Source: CAVONV01 sp963697355
GTDB taxonomy: Bacteria; Acidobacteriota; Vicinamibacteria; Marinacidobacterales; DATDRI01
Assembly: GCA_963697355.1 (NCBI GenBank)
Contig: CAVONV010000013.1
Coordinates: 248,001 to 312,000, forward strand
Direction: 5' to 3'
Length of the DNA: 64,000 nucleotides
The notes below the pieces were generated by a model. The model did no database searches. It saw nothing but the letters and a program-made list of their open reading frames with translations, and was not told the origin of the DNA. Shown piece after piece: positions 17,950-27,435 of the stretch. Both the position numbers and the translations under genes were made by a program. How positions within the stretch are numbered: position 1 is the first letter of the stretch; every line of letters starts with the position of its first letter.

Positions 17950-19008
17950 CTAGCTGTCGAGAACCATCTTACCGGTCACGAAATCATCATAGGCTGATTC
18001 CAAGCACTGAATGTCATCGAGAGGTAACTTTAGATGCCTGCTACTCTCAAATGCGTCGGGTCCGCCGTAGTGATCATCCAACTCACATCCTAAAGCGCGA
18101 TATTTGTCGACAATCTTCACGTATAGAAGCCCCGGATTGGAACAAAACTCCTCATAATCCGTCTTGATTTGGCGGTCTTCCGGGACCTGCTCCAGTCCTT
18201 CCTCGATGGCGCGTTCTGTGTAGTAGACTTGCCCGGCGATCTGACGATAAACGTCCATATCCTTCAAAGATTTGAACTCTTTGGGCTTGACCGAGAACCA
18301 TGCTTCCGTTGAGCCGTAATTATCCAATCTTGAGAACCAGATGGACTGCATGACATAGATAGGTTCCCTGGCAATTCGGATGAAGAACAGATAGGGCATA
18401 CGTTCGTAGAATGACGTTAGGTTGTACTGAAGAAAAAGCCCTTTAGTAATGAATGGTTTGCCCAACGCTGATTCCACGGATGCCAGCGATCGGGATAAGT
18501 CAGCAAAATCTATGTTCTCGATCTCTTTTTCATCGACATACTCCGGCAAATACCTGGGAATGTACTTTCTCCAAAAGTGGAAGAACTCGCTTGCAGCAAG
18601 TATTCCCTTGCTCTTTCCCAACTCCGACGCATAGTCGCGGTAACTCTCGATATCGCCCAACTCGCCCATATAGTCATATTCGGGGTCAAAGAGCATCTTC
18701 TGGGTCAACGCTCCGACGTAAGGAGCATAAGCAAAACGCGACAGTAGATTGGTGGGGTAAGAAAAGGCTTGGCATGCTGCGAAAAACTGAAGTAGTACTG
18801 TCGTGCCTGATCTCGGAGACCCCAGGATGAGACCAATGGGTTCTTGGGGAATATCGAACTCGAGGTTGACTTGCTTCTGAACGGGTGTCAGAAGCCTTGA
18901 CAGCTCGACTATCAGACGGTCTAGGTGCTCATTGGGTCTGAATTTGTCTGTTCTTTGGTTCACATCGGATGAGCGCTCGTCACCTTTGATCCATCTGTGA
19001 GATGTCAT
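17950..19008 (-). CDS. PAPS-dependent sulfotransferase
   Basis: 352 aa. The 5'-phosphosulfate-binding loop is GLILGSPRSGTTVLLQFF. A 3'-phosphate-binding segment RIAREPIYVMQSIWFSR follows and matches the sulfotransferase family 3 layout. It would place sulfate from PAPS on a hydroxyl or amine of a sugar or small molecule. ATG 19008 overlaps the stop of the upstream acetyltransferase (ATGA), so the two are coupled. With the NeuD-type and DegT genes it suggests a sulfated, acylated amino sugar. Acceptor unknown. Confidence 0.85.
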   Translation of the reverse strand: MTSHRWIKGDERSSDVNQRTDKFRPNEHLDRLIVELSRLLTPVQKQVNLEFDIPQEPIGLILGSPRSGTTVLLQFFAACQAFSYPTNLLSRFAYAPYVGALTQKMLFDPEYDYMGELGDIESYRDYASELGKSKGILAASEFFHFWRKYIPRYLPEYVDEKEIENIDFADLSRSLASVESALGKPFITKGLFLQYNLTSFYERMPYLFFIRIAREPIYVMQSIWFSRLDNYGSTEAWFSVKPKEFKSLKDMDVYRQIAGQVYYTERAIEEGLEQVPEDRQIKTDYEEFCSNPGLLYVKIVDKYRALGCELDDHYGGPDAFESSRHLKLPLDDIQCLESAYDDFVTGKMVLDS

Positions 19009-19682
19009 CCCAAATGCCAGTCCTTTTCCATATTCTTCACAACTTTGCCTGGAACTCCAACAACTGTCGTGTTCCGCTCGGCATCCTTGATGATGGTGCT
19101 TCCCGCTCCGATGCGGGACCATTCACCAATATCAAGTTTCTCCAAGATATTGGCACCGGTTCCTATGAATGCTCCTTCACCCAGGCTCACGTTACCCGAT
19201 ATATGGCATCCCGGCGATAGGGTGACAAAATCACCGATAATGACATCATGTCCAATGGTGCAGTCTAGATTGAGATGGACATGTCTTCCGATCCGGATAT
19301 TGTTCGTAAGAATGCATCCTGCTGTGATGATACTACCGTCACCGATAGAAATGCGTTTTGTCATAATCGCTTGGGGATGCACCGGCGTGTAGAAGCTCGA
19401 CTTCAATTTCTCCAGCCGCTTTATCATGTGAAATCGCAGCTCAGGAGCTCCGATGGCGCAAACAACATGAACATTTCTACTGTTTTCAACCAACCATTCG
19501 AGATCGCCGAGAATCGGAAGATCGTTGATTATCGCACCCGGCTCACCATATTGCCTATCCACGATGAATCCAAGACACTCTACTGGATCATCATTCGTTT
19601 GAATGGCCTCGATGATGTCGAGCACTTCACGTGCGAAGCCGCCGGCTCCAACGATTACAACCTGTTTCTTCTCTTTCATCAT
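19005..19682 (-). CDS. NeuD/PglD-type sugar O/N-acyltransferase
   Basis: 225 aa. An N-terminal Rossmann-like domain (QVVIVGAGGFAREVLDII) is followed by a left-handed beta helix of hexapeptide repeats (ISIGDGSIITAGCILTNNI, IGRHVHLNLDCTIGHDVIIG), with the catalytic His in CTIGHDV. Such enzymes acetylate UDP-4-amino sugars or sialic-acid-type sugars. GGGGAG precedes the tandem ATG ATG; 19682 is given and 19679 fits spacing slightly better. The DegT aminotransferase 164 nt upstream could make its amino-sugar substrate. Confidence 0.85.
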   Translation of the reverse strand: MMKEKKQVVIVGAGGFAREVLDIIEAIQTNDDPVECLGFIVDRQYGEPGAIINDLPILGDLEWLVENSRNVHVVCAIGAPELRFHMIKRLEKLKSSFYTPVHPQAIMTKRISIGDGSIITAGCILTNNIRIGRHVHLNLDCTIGHDVIIGDFVTLSPGCHISGNVSLGEGAFIGTGANILEKLDIGEWSRIGAGSTIIKDAERNTTVVGVPGKVVKNMEKDWHLG

Positions 19683-19846
19683 TTCTCCCCGTATCGAGCT
19701 CTTCATCGCCGTCGGTGAATTCCTGTGCCAAGTAGGATTGACCGATCTTTCTCAGGGCGGATAAAAAGCCTCTTCCTATTCTTGCCGGTCGGCACATGGT
19801 TTCGCCCGGAAGGCTTTTAGTTGCTCGCATCCGGGCTTGGCGCGCA

Positions 19847-20926
19847 TCAGTAGTTTTGTGCTCTTAGGAGTAGCCGGGCGATGAAGTCGACATCTTCGAA
19901 CGTCAGATCGTGATAGTGCGGAAGACAAAGAACCCGCCGGGAGATCTCCTCGGCAACCGGCATTTTCTTTTGTTTGACGAATTTGAGTGTTGACAATACC
20001 GGATAGAAGTATCTTCTCGGATAGACCCGATTGCGTTCCAGGGTCTCCTTGGCTTTCAAGAGGAGTTTTTCCGAAGGGTAGATGACCGGATAGTAGGAAA
20101 AGTTGGTCTCTGCCTGGTCCTTTATCCTGGGTCGAGTGACTTGGAGATTCTTCAGTCGCCGGTCGTAGTGCGACGTCAGTTCTTTTCGCCGCTCCACCAG
20201 CTCGCGGGCGAATCGCAGATTGCACAATCCCATAGCAGCATGCAGCTCTGAGTTTTTTCCGTTGATGCCGACACCCCAAAATTCCTCCGGTCCGCAATGC
20301 CCGAAGTTTCTCTTGAATGCCATTTCCTTCAACAAATCCGGATCTTTGGTGATAACGGCTCCACCCTCGACAGTATGGAATATCTTGGTCGCGTGGAAGC
20401 TGGCCGTGCTGATATCCCCGTAGAGGTAAGTCGACTTTCCCTTGTAGGTGGAGCCAAAGCAATGGGCTGCATCGAAAATCACTTTCAAGCGATGTCGGTG
20501 TGCTATGTTCTCGATCGCCTCGATATCACAAGGATTGCCGTAGACATGCGTGGCTACGATTCCGGAAGTTTCTTTGGTAATGGCCGCTTCGATCTTTGTC
20601 GGATCGATATTGAGTGTTTCCGGATCAATATCGACGAAGACCGGTGTCGATTCTTCCCATAGTATCGACGAGGTCGTTGCGATATAGGAGAACGGAGTCG
20701 TGATGATTTCGCCTTTCAATGACAGGGCCTTGATGGCGATTTGTAGAGCCGTAGTACCACTACTGACGAAAAGAAGATGCTTCAATCCTAGATGTTCTTT
20801 CAGCCTCAGCTCCAGCTCGTTGACTAGAGGGCCGTTGTTGGTCAGCCAATTTCGCTGCCATATACCCTTGACATATCGAAGGTAGTCTTCTTGCGGAGGA
20901 AGGAATGGACGGGTGATCTGGATCAT
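19847..20926 (-). CDS. DegT/DnrJ/EryC1-family sugar aminotransferase
   Basis: 359 aa PLP enzyme. Seen: WLTNNGPLVNELE, FVSSGTTALQIA, ITTPFSYIATTSSI, DAAHCFGSTYKG, and the PLP-lysine stretch SFHATKIFHTVEGGAV. It transfers an amino group to a nucleotide-activated keto sugar. It sits just upstream of NeuD-type acyltransferase and sulfotransferase genes, so the product is probably an N-acylated amino sugar for the surface glycan. Length and motifs are normal for the family; the exact sugar cannot be read. Confidence 0.9.
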   Translation of the reverse strand: MIQITRPFLPPQEDYLRYVKGIWQRNWLTNNGPLVNELELRLKEHLGLKHLLFVSSGTTALQIAIKALSLKGEIITTPFSYIATTSSILWEESTPVFVDIDPETLNIDPTKIEAAITKETSGIVATHVYGNPCDIEAIENIAHRHRLKVIFDAAHCFGSTYKGKSTYLYGDISTASFHATKIFHTVEGGAVITKDPDLLKEMAFKRNFGHCGPEEFWGVGINGKNSELHAAMGLCNLRFARELVERRKELTSHYDRRLKNLQVTRPRIKDQAETNFSYYPVIYPSEKLLLKAKETLERNRVYPRRYFYPVLSTLKFVKQKKMPVAEEISRRVLCLPHYHDLTFEDVDFIARLLLRAQNY

Positions 20927-21204
20927 TCCTGGTTAGCCTCTAGGATTGAGTTGTTTACAGTCCTTCTATTGTATAACGGTTTCAACCAAAATGGAACGTC
21001 TGCCGCGTCCTATTGAGCGGTCGAGAGAGCTCGGCCGTGACAAATCGACGGCAAAGACCAACTTGCCCGTTGAAAATCGCCATGTTATTCTGACCCACTA
21101 AACACCAATAAATCCTTGAAGAACCTAAGCCTTCAGAAGTCAGCGGTCGGCTATTCGCCAATGTTGATGTCGACTCGAGTGTCTATCGGGAGAATGCGCA
21201 CAAG

Positions 21205-23154
21205 ATGAATGCCGTACGAAAGGTCTGGTTCTTGCCCGTGCCCGCCGTTTTCTATGTGTTCACCACGGCGCCCGGGCTCGCACATGCCGATCAAGCCATC
21301 ATCATCAGCGCTATGTTGAATGGCCACATCGGTAGCGCCGCCAAGTTTCACAACATTACGTTCCTCAGCGGGTACCTTTTTGCCCATCTCCTACCTTTCG
21401 GGGATCTCGCCTATCGCTGCAACTTGGTGTCGGCTTTTTTTGGTGCACTCACCATCGTACTGTTCTACTTCCTAGCCTTGCGTCTGACCAAGAGCGTGCT
21501 CGTTGCCGTTTTTTCCGCCGTTTTTCTGATGATCTCTCATTCCATGTGGTGGCACTCGACGATAGCGGAAGTCTATGCGGTGAACGCGCTTTTTTGTGTG
21601 GCCATCCTGTACTGCTTGGTCCTGTTCCAGGAGACCAACCGGAACAAATGGCTGTACGTGTCCGCGCTGCTTGTGGGACTCTCCATTTTCAATCATGTGC
21701 AAATGGGGATGTGGGTCCCCGCGCTCGGGGTGGTTCTTCTCAGGCCTCGACGAGACAAAGACGGCACGTGGGTCTCATTGGTCCTCAAGACGGCTCTATG
21801 GTTTCTGATCGGACTCTTGCCGTACCTTGCTGTCTTCATCAAAGACGCTTTTTCCGCCGGTAACATCGGTTCGGCGACTTACGGTGCGATGGGCTCGGAT
21901 TTCGTTCGCATCTTTTTCACCCTCGGTTCGGCTTCCGAGCTCTTCGACGTGATCGTGACCAACAGTCGCCTGTTCGTATTGCAGTGGGGCTGGCCTTCGA
22001 TCTTCTACATCTATATCGTGCTGGGTCTTTATTGGATTCTGACTACCCGCGAGCTCTCGACCGTCAACCTGGCCGCCGGGACCGCGTTTCTTGTCAACAC
22101 CCTTTTCTTCGCTTTCTATCCCACATGGGACAAGTTCGCCTTTCTCCTGCCTTCGTTCATTATTCTCAACTATGTGGGTACGCTGGGCCTGAGAACCGTC
22201 TGGACCGAGTTCGTCCGCAATCGAAAGGCGTTGATGGCCTGCTTCTTGTTGGTGAACGTCTTCAGTTGCCTCTATCCGATCTATTTTTTCGAGAAGCTAC
22301 CCACTATCGCCACGCATTCACATTTCTGGCGGTTCTACCAGGCCCATGCACAGAAACGCAACACGCTTGAAGACGCAGAGTTCCTAGCTAATCCGAACAA
22401 GCGCAACTACACGGCGACGGATGACTTCGCCAACGCGCTATTTGATCTGCTGCCGACGAACTCCATTTTCGTTGACCATATATCGAGGACCTACTATCAG
22501 CTCACGCTTTATTACCAGCAGATTTACGACAAGAGACCCGACATCGAAATCCTCCTCTTCATGCCCGTCAATCCCGTGACGAAGCCGTCCGATTGGCCCG
22601 GTGCATTCGGTAAGGATGAGCTGGTCGACTTTATTCGCCGGGCTCCGTCCGTGGATCGGGTGTTTCTACCTGCATTCTATGGATACGATGAGGTGACGAA
22701 GGGGTTGCTCGACAGTGGAATGACGTTGGTGGATCATCCCTTGAACGAGGAGTGGACGGTGCTTCAAGTGAAGGAGGCTGCCGAGCTCGACGTGCGCGAC
22801 CTCCTGGACGATGTCGTTGTGGGGATCGACCTGGACAAGGAAAGTCCGCATCAGAAGATGGATGAGCCTTTCCGTCTGGAAGACTCGGGCCGAATGGGCA
22901 CTCTCATTCGATTCAAAGAGAACAATCCGCCGGTGTTGATCCGTGTCGATTGGGAGAACCTCACTCGTGAGACCAAGTTCGCGAGCCGCCCCATGTACAT
23001 ACCTTACAACTGCAACCCACTGCACCTTCCCTCGAGCGCTCTCGTCAACGCTGAGGCCGGTGATAGGGCCGAAGGTCTTTCAAAAGGGAGCTGGGTCGCC
23101 CACTTGTACATGTTCGACACTCTTGCACTGAGTGTGCCCTTCCAAATCGAATGA
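21205..23154 (+). CDS. DUF2723-type GT-C membrane protein
   Basis: 649 aa, about ten membrane helices followed by a C-terminal soluble domain from about residue 400. The N-terminus (FTTAPGLAHADQAIIIS) and the HSTIAEVYAVNALF segment match the DUF2723/TMEM260-like branch of GT-C transferases, which use lipid-linked sugars. Start ATG 21205. The 278-nt gap upstream (20927-21204) shows no gene or clear repeat. Probably glycosylates an exported protein or lipid; target unknown. Confidence 0.7.
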   Translation: MNAVRKVWFLPVPAVFYVFTTAPGLAHADQAIIISAMLNGHIGSAAKFHNITFLSGYLFAHLLPFGDLAYRCNLVSAFFGALTIVLFYFLALRLTKSVLVAVFSAVFLMISHSMWWHSTIAEVYAVNALFCVAILYCLVLFQETNRNKWLYVSALLVGLSIFNHVQMGMWVPALGVVLLRPRRDKDGTWVSLVLKTALWFLIGLLPYLAVFIKDAFSAGNIGSATYGAMGSDFVRIFFTLGSASELFDVIVTNSRLFVLQWGWPSIFYIYIVLGLYWILTTRELSTVNLAAGTAFLVNTLFFAFYPTWDKFAFLLPSFIILNYVGTLGLRTVWTEFVRNRKALMACFLLVNVFSCLYPIYFFEKLPTIATHSHFWRFYQAHAQKRNTLEDAEFLANPNKRNYTATDDFANALFDLLPTNSIFVDHISRTYYQLTLYYQQIYDKRPDIEILLFMPVNPVTKPSDWPGAFGKDELVDFIRRAPSVDRVFLPAFYGYDEVTKGLLDSGMTLVDHPLNEEWTVLQVKEAAELDVRDLLDDVVVGIDLDKESPHQKMDEPFRLEDSGRMGTLIRFKENNPPVLIRVDWENLTRETKFASRPMYIPYNCNPLHLPSSALVNAEAGDRAEGLSKGSWVAHLYMFDTLALSVPFQIE

Positions 23155-23226
23155 ATCGCCGAAAGTCGCACCGCATTCAGGGAGTCATGGTGTGAACTCG
23201 AGAAAGACAGCTTGTTGGAGGTAACG

Positions 23227-24633
23227 ATGCTCAAACGGATGGTGCGACGACGAGGGCTGGCCGTCGGTGGCTTGATCCTATGCCTCTCCTGCAATGGAGT
23301 GGAGCCTGAGCAATCCGAACGATCTCAGGGGGCTGAACGGTCCACGACAGGCGCCGATATCGAGAGGCCCGACATCGTTGTCGTGGTGATCGACACCCTT
23401 CGGGCGGATCATCTCGGTCTCTACGGGTATCATCGCGCGACCTCGCCCCATCTCGACGCGCTGGCCGCCAGGGGAGTTTGGTATTCTCGAGCCTACGCCC
23501 ACTCGGGATGGACCCTGCCTTCGTTTGCCAGCCTTCTGACCGGCGAGTTGCCGCACGAGCACAGAGTCGGTCGGGCCCCAGCCAACCAAAGCCAGTTCGG
23601 CCGGTTGCCGGCCGACGTTGAAACTCTCGCCGAGAGGCTCCAGACGGCCGGGTATGCCACCGCCGCCTTCGTCAACAACACTTTCCTGGCACCCGAGTTC
23701 GGACTCCAACAGGGCTTCGACAGGTACGACTACCGTGGAGCCCGCAACGACGAGCACCGTTCCTCTGACGAGACCGTGCGTGAGGCGATGGATTGGATCG
23801 ATAATCAATCAGAGCCCATTTTTCTACTGATGCATTTCATGGAGCCGCACCCGTATTTTGATCCCCCTGAGGAGATTCGCGGCACGTTCTCGGGAGATGC
23901 AAATCCAAACGCCGAGCAGGCGTTTCAGGAAATGGACTACGTGTACTGGGTGGTGGGGCGGAGCACCCCAACGCCCGAGCAACTCAATAGAGTACTTGCA
24001 TTGTACGACGAAGAGATCCTGACGGCTGATCGGGCGCTCGGTCTGCTGGTAGAAGGACTGGAAGCGAGGCGACGGTGGGACCAGACTCTCGTCGTGGTGA
24101 CGGCGGATCATGGAGAGGAGTTCTGGGACCATGGAGCCTTTGAGCACGGACATGATCTCCATGGCGAGTTGACCCGGGTGCCCTTGGTCATTGTTGGTGA
24201 GGACGTGGGGACGGGAGAGGTCCGCGACCTCGTGGACCACCGCGGACTGTTCCGGTGGATGAAAGCGCGGGCAGGGGGAGACGACCGCGGTCCCCTCCAG
24301 CCCAACGATGCCCAACCTGACGGAGACGGGGCCTCTTTGCGGTTCTCCGTGTCGGAGAACACGCTACGCGGGCAACCGATGGCGAGTGTGGTCAACGACC
24401 AATACCGGCTGTTGTTCATGATGGAGAGCGGTGTCAGCGAGCTCTGGTCCGTCGACGAGCGGGGCGCAGAGCTCGAACCCGCTGGCGATGAGGCGGAGCG
24501 TCGACTGAAACAACGGTTGCTCGAGATCCTCACCGAGGTACGTGGTGACCTGAAGCCGGTCCCCGTGATTGGCCCTGAGTTTCCGAGTCCGGAAGTCTTC
24601 GATCAGCTGAGGGAGCTCGGGTACATCAAGTAA
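23227..24633 (+). CDS. Secreted sulfatase-like (alkaline-phosphatase superfamily) lipoprotein
   Basis: 468 aa. Leader GLAVGGLILCLSCNG ends in Cys. Motifs: VVVIDTLRADHLGLYGYH (metal Asp), SGWTLPSFASLLTGELPHEH (Thr at the nucleophile position, no CxPxR), LLMHFMEPHPYFD, LVVVTADHGEEFWDH. Tail LRELGYIK matches the proteins at 6311 and 16538. GGAGG at 5 nt selects ATG 23227 over an in-frame upstream TTG. Follows the DUF2723 gene by 72 nt. Likely a phosphodiesterase or transferase on the glycan rather than a sulfatase; unproven. Confidence 0.78.
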   Translation: MLKRMVRRRGLAVGGLILCLSCNGVEPEQSERSQGAERSTTGADIERPDIVVVVIDTLRADHLGLYGYHRATSPHLDALAARGVWYSRAYAHSGWTLPSFASLLTGELPHEHRVGRAPANQSQFGRLPADVETLAERLQTAGYATAAFVNNTFLAPEFGLQQGFDRYDYRGARNDEHRSSDETVREAMDWIDNQSEPIFLLMHFMEPHPYFDPPEEIRGTFSGDANPNAEQAFQEMDYVYWVVGRSTPTPEQLNRVLALYDEEILTADRALGLLVEGLEARRRWDQTLVVVTADHGEEFWDHGAFEHGHDLHGELTRVPLVIVGEDVGTGEVRDLVDHRGLFRWMKARAGGDDRGPLQPNDAQPDGDGASLRFSVSENTLRGQPMASVVNDQYRLLFMMESGVSELWSVDERGAELEPAGDEAERRLKQRLLEILTEVRGDLKPVPVIGPEFPSPEVFDQLRELGYIK

Positions 24634-24679
24634 CGGGATCGGCCTCTATGACTCGAGCTGGTGATGAACTAGGTGACAG

Positions 24680-25552
24680 ATGAAGTTTTGTGTTTCATGC
24701 AAGAGCACGTTCGAGGCGGAAGACTGGCGGTGCAGATCGTGCGGTCGTTCGCCAGAACGCATCGATGGGCACCTTGCTTTTGCTCCCGAGTTGGCGAAGA
24801 GCAATGATGGGTATCCCGAGGAGTTGTTCCAGAACCTGTGGGCTCCGGAGAAGGAAAACTTTTGGCGGCGTGCTCGCAAAAAGTTGTTCATCTGGGCCCA
24901 TCAGCGTTTCTTTCCGGGAGCTTCGAGCTTTCTCGAGATCGGTAGTGGCAACGGTGTCAACCTGATGGCTTTCAGAGCAGCCTTCCCAGAGCTCGCCATT
25001 TGGGGGTCCGATGCCTATACCTGCGGTTTGGATGCGATTCGAGACAAGGTCGAGGGTGTGAGCCTGTTCCAATCGGATGCCCGTTGCCTCCCGTTTCGCG
25101 ATCAGTTCGATGTGATCGGGGCGTTCGATGTCTTGGAGCACATTGACGACGACGAGAAGGTCTTGGATGCGATGTGGCGGGCGACGAAGCCGGGGGGTGG
25201 CATTCTCATTAGTGTTCCTCAACATCCTTTCCTTTGGAGCCAGCGGGACGAGTGTCTTTGCCACAAACGACGCTACACCCGCGGGGAGCTTCTCAGAAAG
25301 ATCGCTGGGGCCGGATTCGAGCTGGAACATGTCACCTCGTTCATCACTCTGCCTTTCCCGATGATGGTCCTGTCCGCGTGGAGGAACCGCAGACCGCGGG
25401 AAGGATATGATCCCCACAAAGAGGTCAAGTTGAATCGGGCGGTGAACAACGCGTTGAATGTGATTTTGGACGCTGAGAGACAGGTGATCAAGTCGGGGTT
25501 GTCTTTGCCCTTTGGTGGAACTCTCCTCGCCGTCGCCAAAAGATCTTCCTAG
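24680..25552 (+). CDS. SAM-dependent methyltransferase with N-terminal zinc ribbon
   Basis: 290 aa. Residues 4-21 hold two CxxC knuckles (CVSCK...CRSCG), a small zinc ribbon. The class I methyltransferase domain follows: FLEIGSGNGVNLMAF (motif I), DVIGAFDVLEHIDDDE, and ATKPGGGILISVPQHPFLWS. Similar proteins occur in O-antigen and capsule loci. Substrate unknown; position suggests a surface glycan or lipid carrier. Confidence 0.82.
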   Translation: MKFCVSCKSTFEAEDWRCRSCGRSPERIDGHLAFAPELAKSNDGYPEELFQNLWAPEKENFWRRARKKLFIWAHQRFFPGASSFLEIGSGNGVNLMAFRAAFPELAIWGSDAYTCGLDAIRDKVEGVSLFQSDARCLPFRDQFDVIGAFDVLEHIDDDEKVLDAMWRATKPGGGILISVPQHPFLWSQRDECLCHKRRYTRGELLRKIAGAGFELEHVTSFITLPFPMMVLSAWRNRRPREGYDPHKEVKLNRAVNNALNVILDAERQVIKSGLSLPFGGTLLAVAKRSS

Positions 25553-25727
25553 GCGTTTTCTCTCTTGTGGGTGCAGAACCGCAGACGATCAGCCGTTTTG
25601 GAGTCGATGATGTGTCGCGGGCGGCTCGAAGAACGCGGTGACTGCTGCTGCCGACTGCTCGACTGCTTGGCTGCTGCCGGTGCCCCTTGGTCGTCTGAAG
25701 CATCTGCCCGCGTCCAGCGGACTAAAC

Positions 25728-27416
25728 TCAGACTTTTCGTTTTCTGACAAATACATCATACCCATGTACCGGCCGAGCCGGTCTGTACTCGGATAGTATC
25801 TTGTCCATGAACCCCGTCCGCACCAAATATTCTCTGAGGTCGAATCCCTCCGGACAGGCCTGGTTCTGATGACCCTGGCCGACGAGGATCATGCGAGGGC
25901 GCATCGTTTCTAGATCTTCTTTGAGTTCGTTCAGAAACCGTACTTCTTCGCTGAGAAGCTCATCCCTGCGGCGGTAGGGGAACTCGCCATCCTCTTTGGC
26001 CAGCGCGCCTTTGTAAAAGAGCGGGATGGGCCAGGTGACGATATATCGAGAACCCGGCCGGCGGTTCATCTGTAGGAGAACCGGAAAAGCAGCGCTCGTG
26101 CTCGTAGCGATGAACATGACGGGCTCACCTTCTTCCGTATGTTGGCCAATCGCCTGAGCCACAGGATTTCGTTTCAGGGGATCGGATCTTGTCCAGGGCG
26201 CCCATCCGACCAGTATCGCCAATGCTCCGGCGACGACGACGGTGGCCGTCATGTTCTTTCTCAAATAGAGGAAGAGGGCGACGGCGGACAACAAGACCAG
26301 CCATCCCCATGCCGGCATCGTGGCCAGCCACTTGTGAAAGGTCGCGATCGTGGCGGTCTGAACGATGATCGCTTGTAGAAAGAGCCAGATGGCAAAGGTG
26401 GCTCCCTTTTTCGCGCGCAGACGGTCGAAGCACTCGCCGACCGATAGCGTCCAGATCAGAGCGGCTCCGTAGAGGGCTGGTATGAGGTGATAGGGCCAGA
26501 GTTTGTGCTGAAGCAGAAAGCTCGCCGTGGCCCCGAACGTGAAAACAGCCAACGGCTTGGCGACTTTCGCCAGTTTGCCACCACAGTTGGCCGAGATGAA
26601 CGCCATGGGAAGGGTCGCTATCACGGCAGGGAGGAACGAGGGTCGGTCCAGGAGGAGCTTGAAGGAGTTGTTGTAGACACTGTAGCGTTCCGACACGAAG
26701 GGTAGCCAGCGTCCGAACAGCTCGTTTCTTGCCACCTCGGGAATGATGAAGAAGTGCCCCAAATACACAAGGCCGGTCAAGGCAAAGGCGTAGACTTCGA
26801 GACCGAGGAGCTTCTTGGTGGAACGATTCGAGATGAGACCGTAGAGCTCGACGCCAAGGGCGATGGCAAGGAAATGAGGTTTGATGCAAGCGCCGAGAGC
26901 CGCGGCGATTCCAGTTACCACTGCCGAGAGCCGACCAAGGCTTCCCCCTTCCCATCGAATCCAACGGCCGAAAAAAAACGGAAAATACAACAGCACGAAC
27001 AGATGCTCACGTTGACCGTAGTCGTATTGGAAGGGCCGGTGAAGAAGGATCAAAGACAGAAGGGAATAGGAAACGACGATAGACCAACGGGTACTCTCCT
27101 CGAAATCCAATCCCGAACGCGACAGGATTTGAAGGATGCCCAGCGCCGAGCCGATGCCTACCAGCAGGACCATGAGCTTGAAGACCAAGATGATATGGAC
27201 GGACAGGGTGGAAGCGACGGCTGCCGGAACGGTATTCAGGTACATGATCAAGGGCGGATTCGTCGAGGTGAAATCCACGTAGGGTGTCTTCCCCTCGAGC
27301 AGTAGTATTCCGGTCTGAAGAAGGCTGGCGGTATCGTGGTTGATCTCGAGGGGGTGGAAGAGGATGTGGAGTGCCGTGGCCAGAAAGACTTCCAACAGAA
27401 GGATCTTCCACAACAT
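25728..27416 (-). CDS. GT-C-like polytopic membrane protein
   Basis: 562 aa with ten or more predicted membrane helices and a soluble C-terminal part from about residue 430. Early EINHDTASLLQTGILLLEGKTPYVDF plus TNPPLIMYLN is the pattern of bacterial GT-C and related polymerase proteins (acidic residue in the first outer loop, then a Pro-rich turn). ATG 27416 lies 7 nt from a TATAAT-like box shared with the divergent GT2 gene. The 175-nt gap at its 3' end (25553-25727) has only CTG-rich low-complexity sequence. Specific activity unknown. Confidence 0.68.
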   Translation of the reverse strand: MLWKILLLEVFLATALHILFHPLEINHDTASLLQTGILLLEGKTPYVDFTSTNPPLIMYLNTVPAAVASTLSVHIILVFKLMVLLVGIGSALGILQILSRSGLDFEESTRWSIVVSYSLLSLILLHRPFQYDYGQREHLFVLLYFPFFFGRWIRWEGGSLGRLSAVVTGIAAALGACIKPHFLAIALGVELYGLISNRSTKKLLGLEVYAFALTGLVYLGHFFIIPEVARNELFGRWLPFVSERYSVYNNSFKLLLDRPSFLPAVIATLPMAFISANCGGKLAKVAKPLAVFTFGATASFLLQHKLWPYHLIPALYGAALIWTLSVGECFDRLRAKKGATFAIWLFLQAIIVQTATIATFHKWLATMPAWGWLVLLSAVALFLYLRKNMTATVVVAGALAILVGWAPWTRSDPLKRNPVAQAIGQHTEEGEPVMFIATSTSAAFPVLLQMNRRPGSRYIVTWPIPLFYKGALAKEDGEFPYRRRDELLSEEVRFLNELKEDLETMRPRMILVGQGHQNQACPEGFDLREYLVRTGFMDKILSEYRPARPVHGYDVFVRKRKV

Positions 27417-27419
27417 GCT

Positions 27420-27430
27420 AACATTATAAG
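27420..27430. promoter_or_regulatory. Candidate bidirectional -10 element
   Basis: AACATTATAAG lies between divergent start codons at 27416 (minus) and 27436 (plus). It gives TATAAT on the minus strand (27428-27423) and TATAAG on the plus strand (27425-27430), 6-7 nt from each ATG, so both mRNAs could be leaderless. It shares AACATTATAA with the gap at 10059-10070. Confidence 0.48.
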
Positions 27431-27435
27431 GTCCC

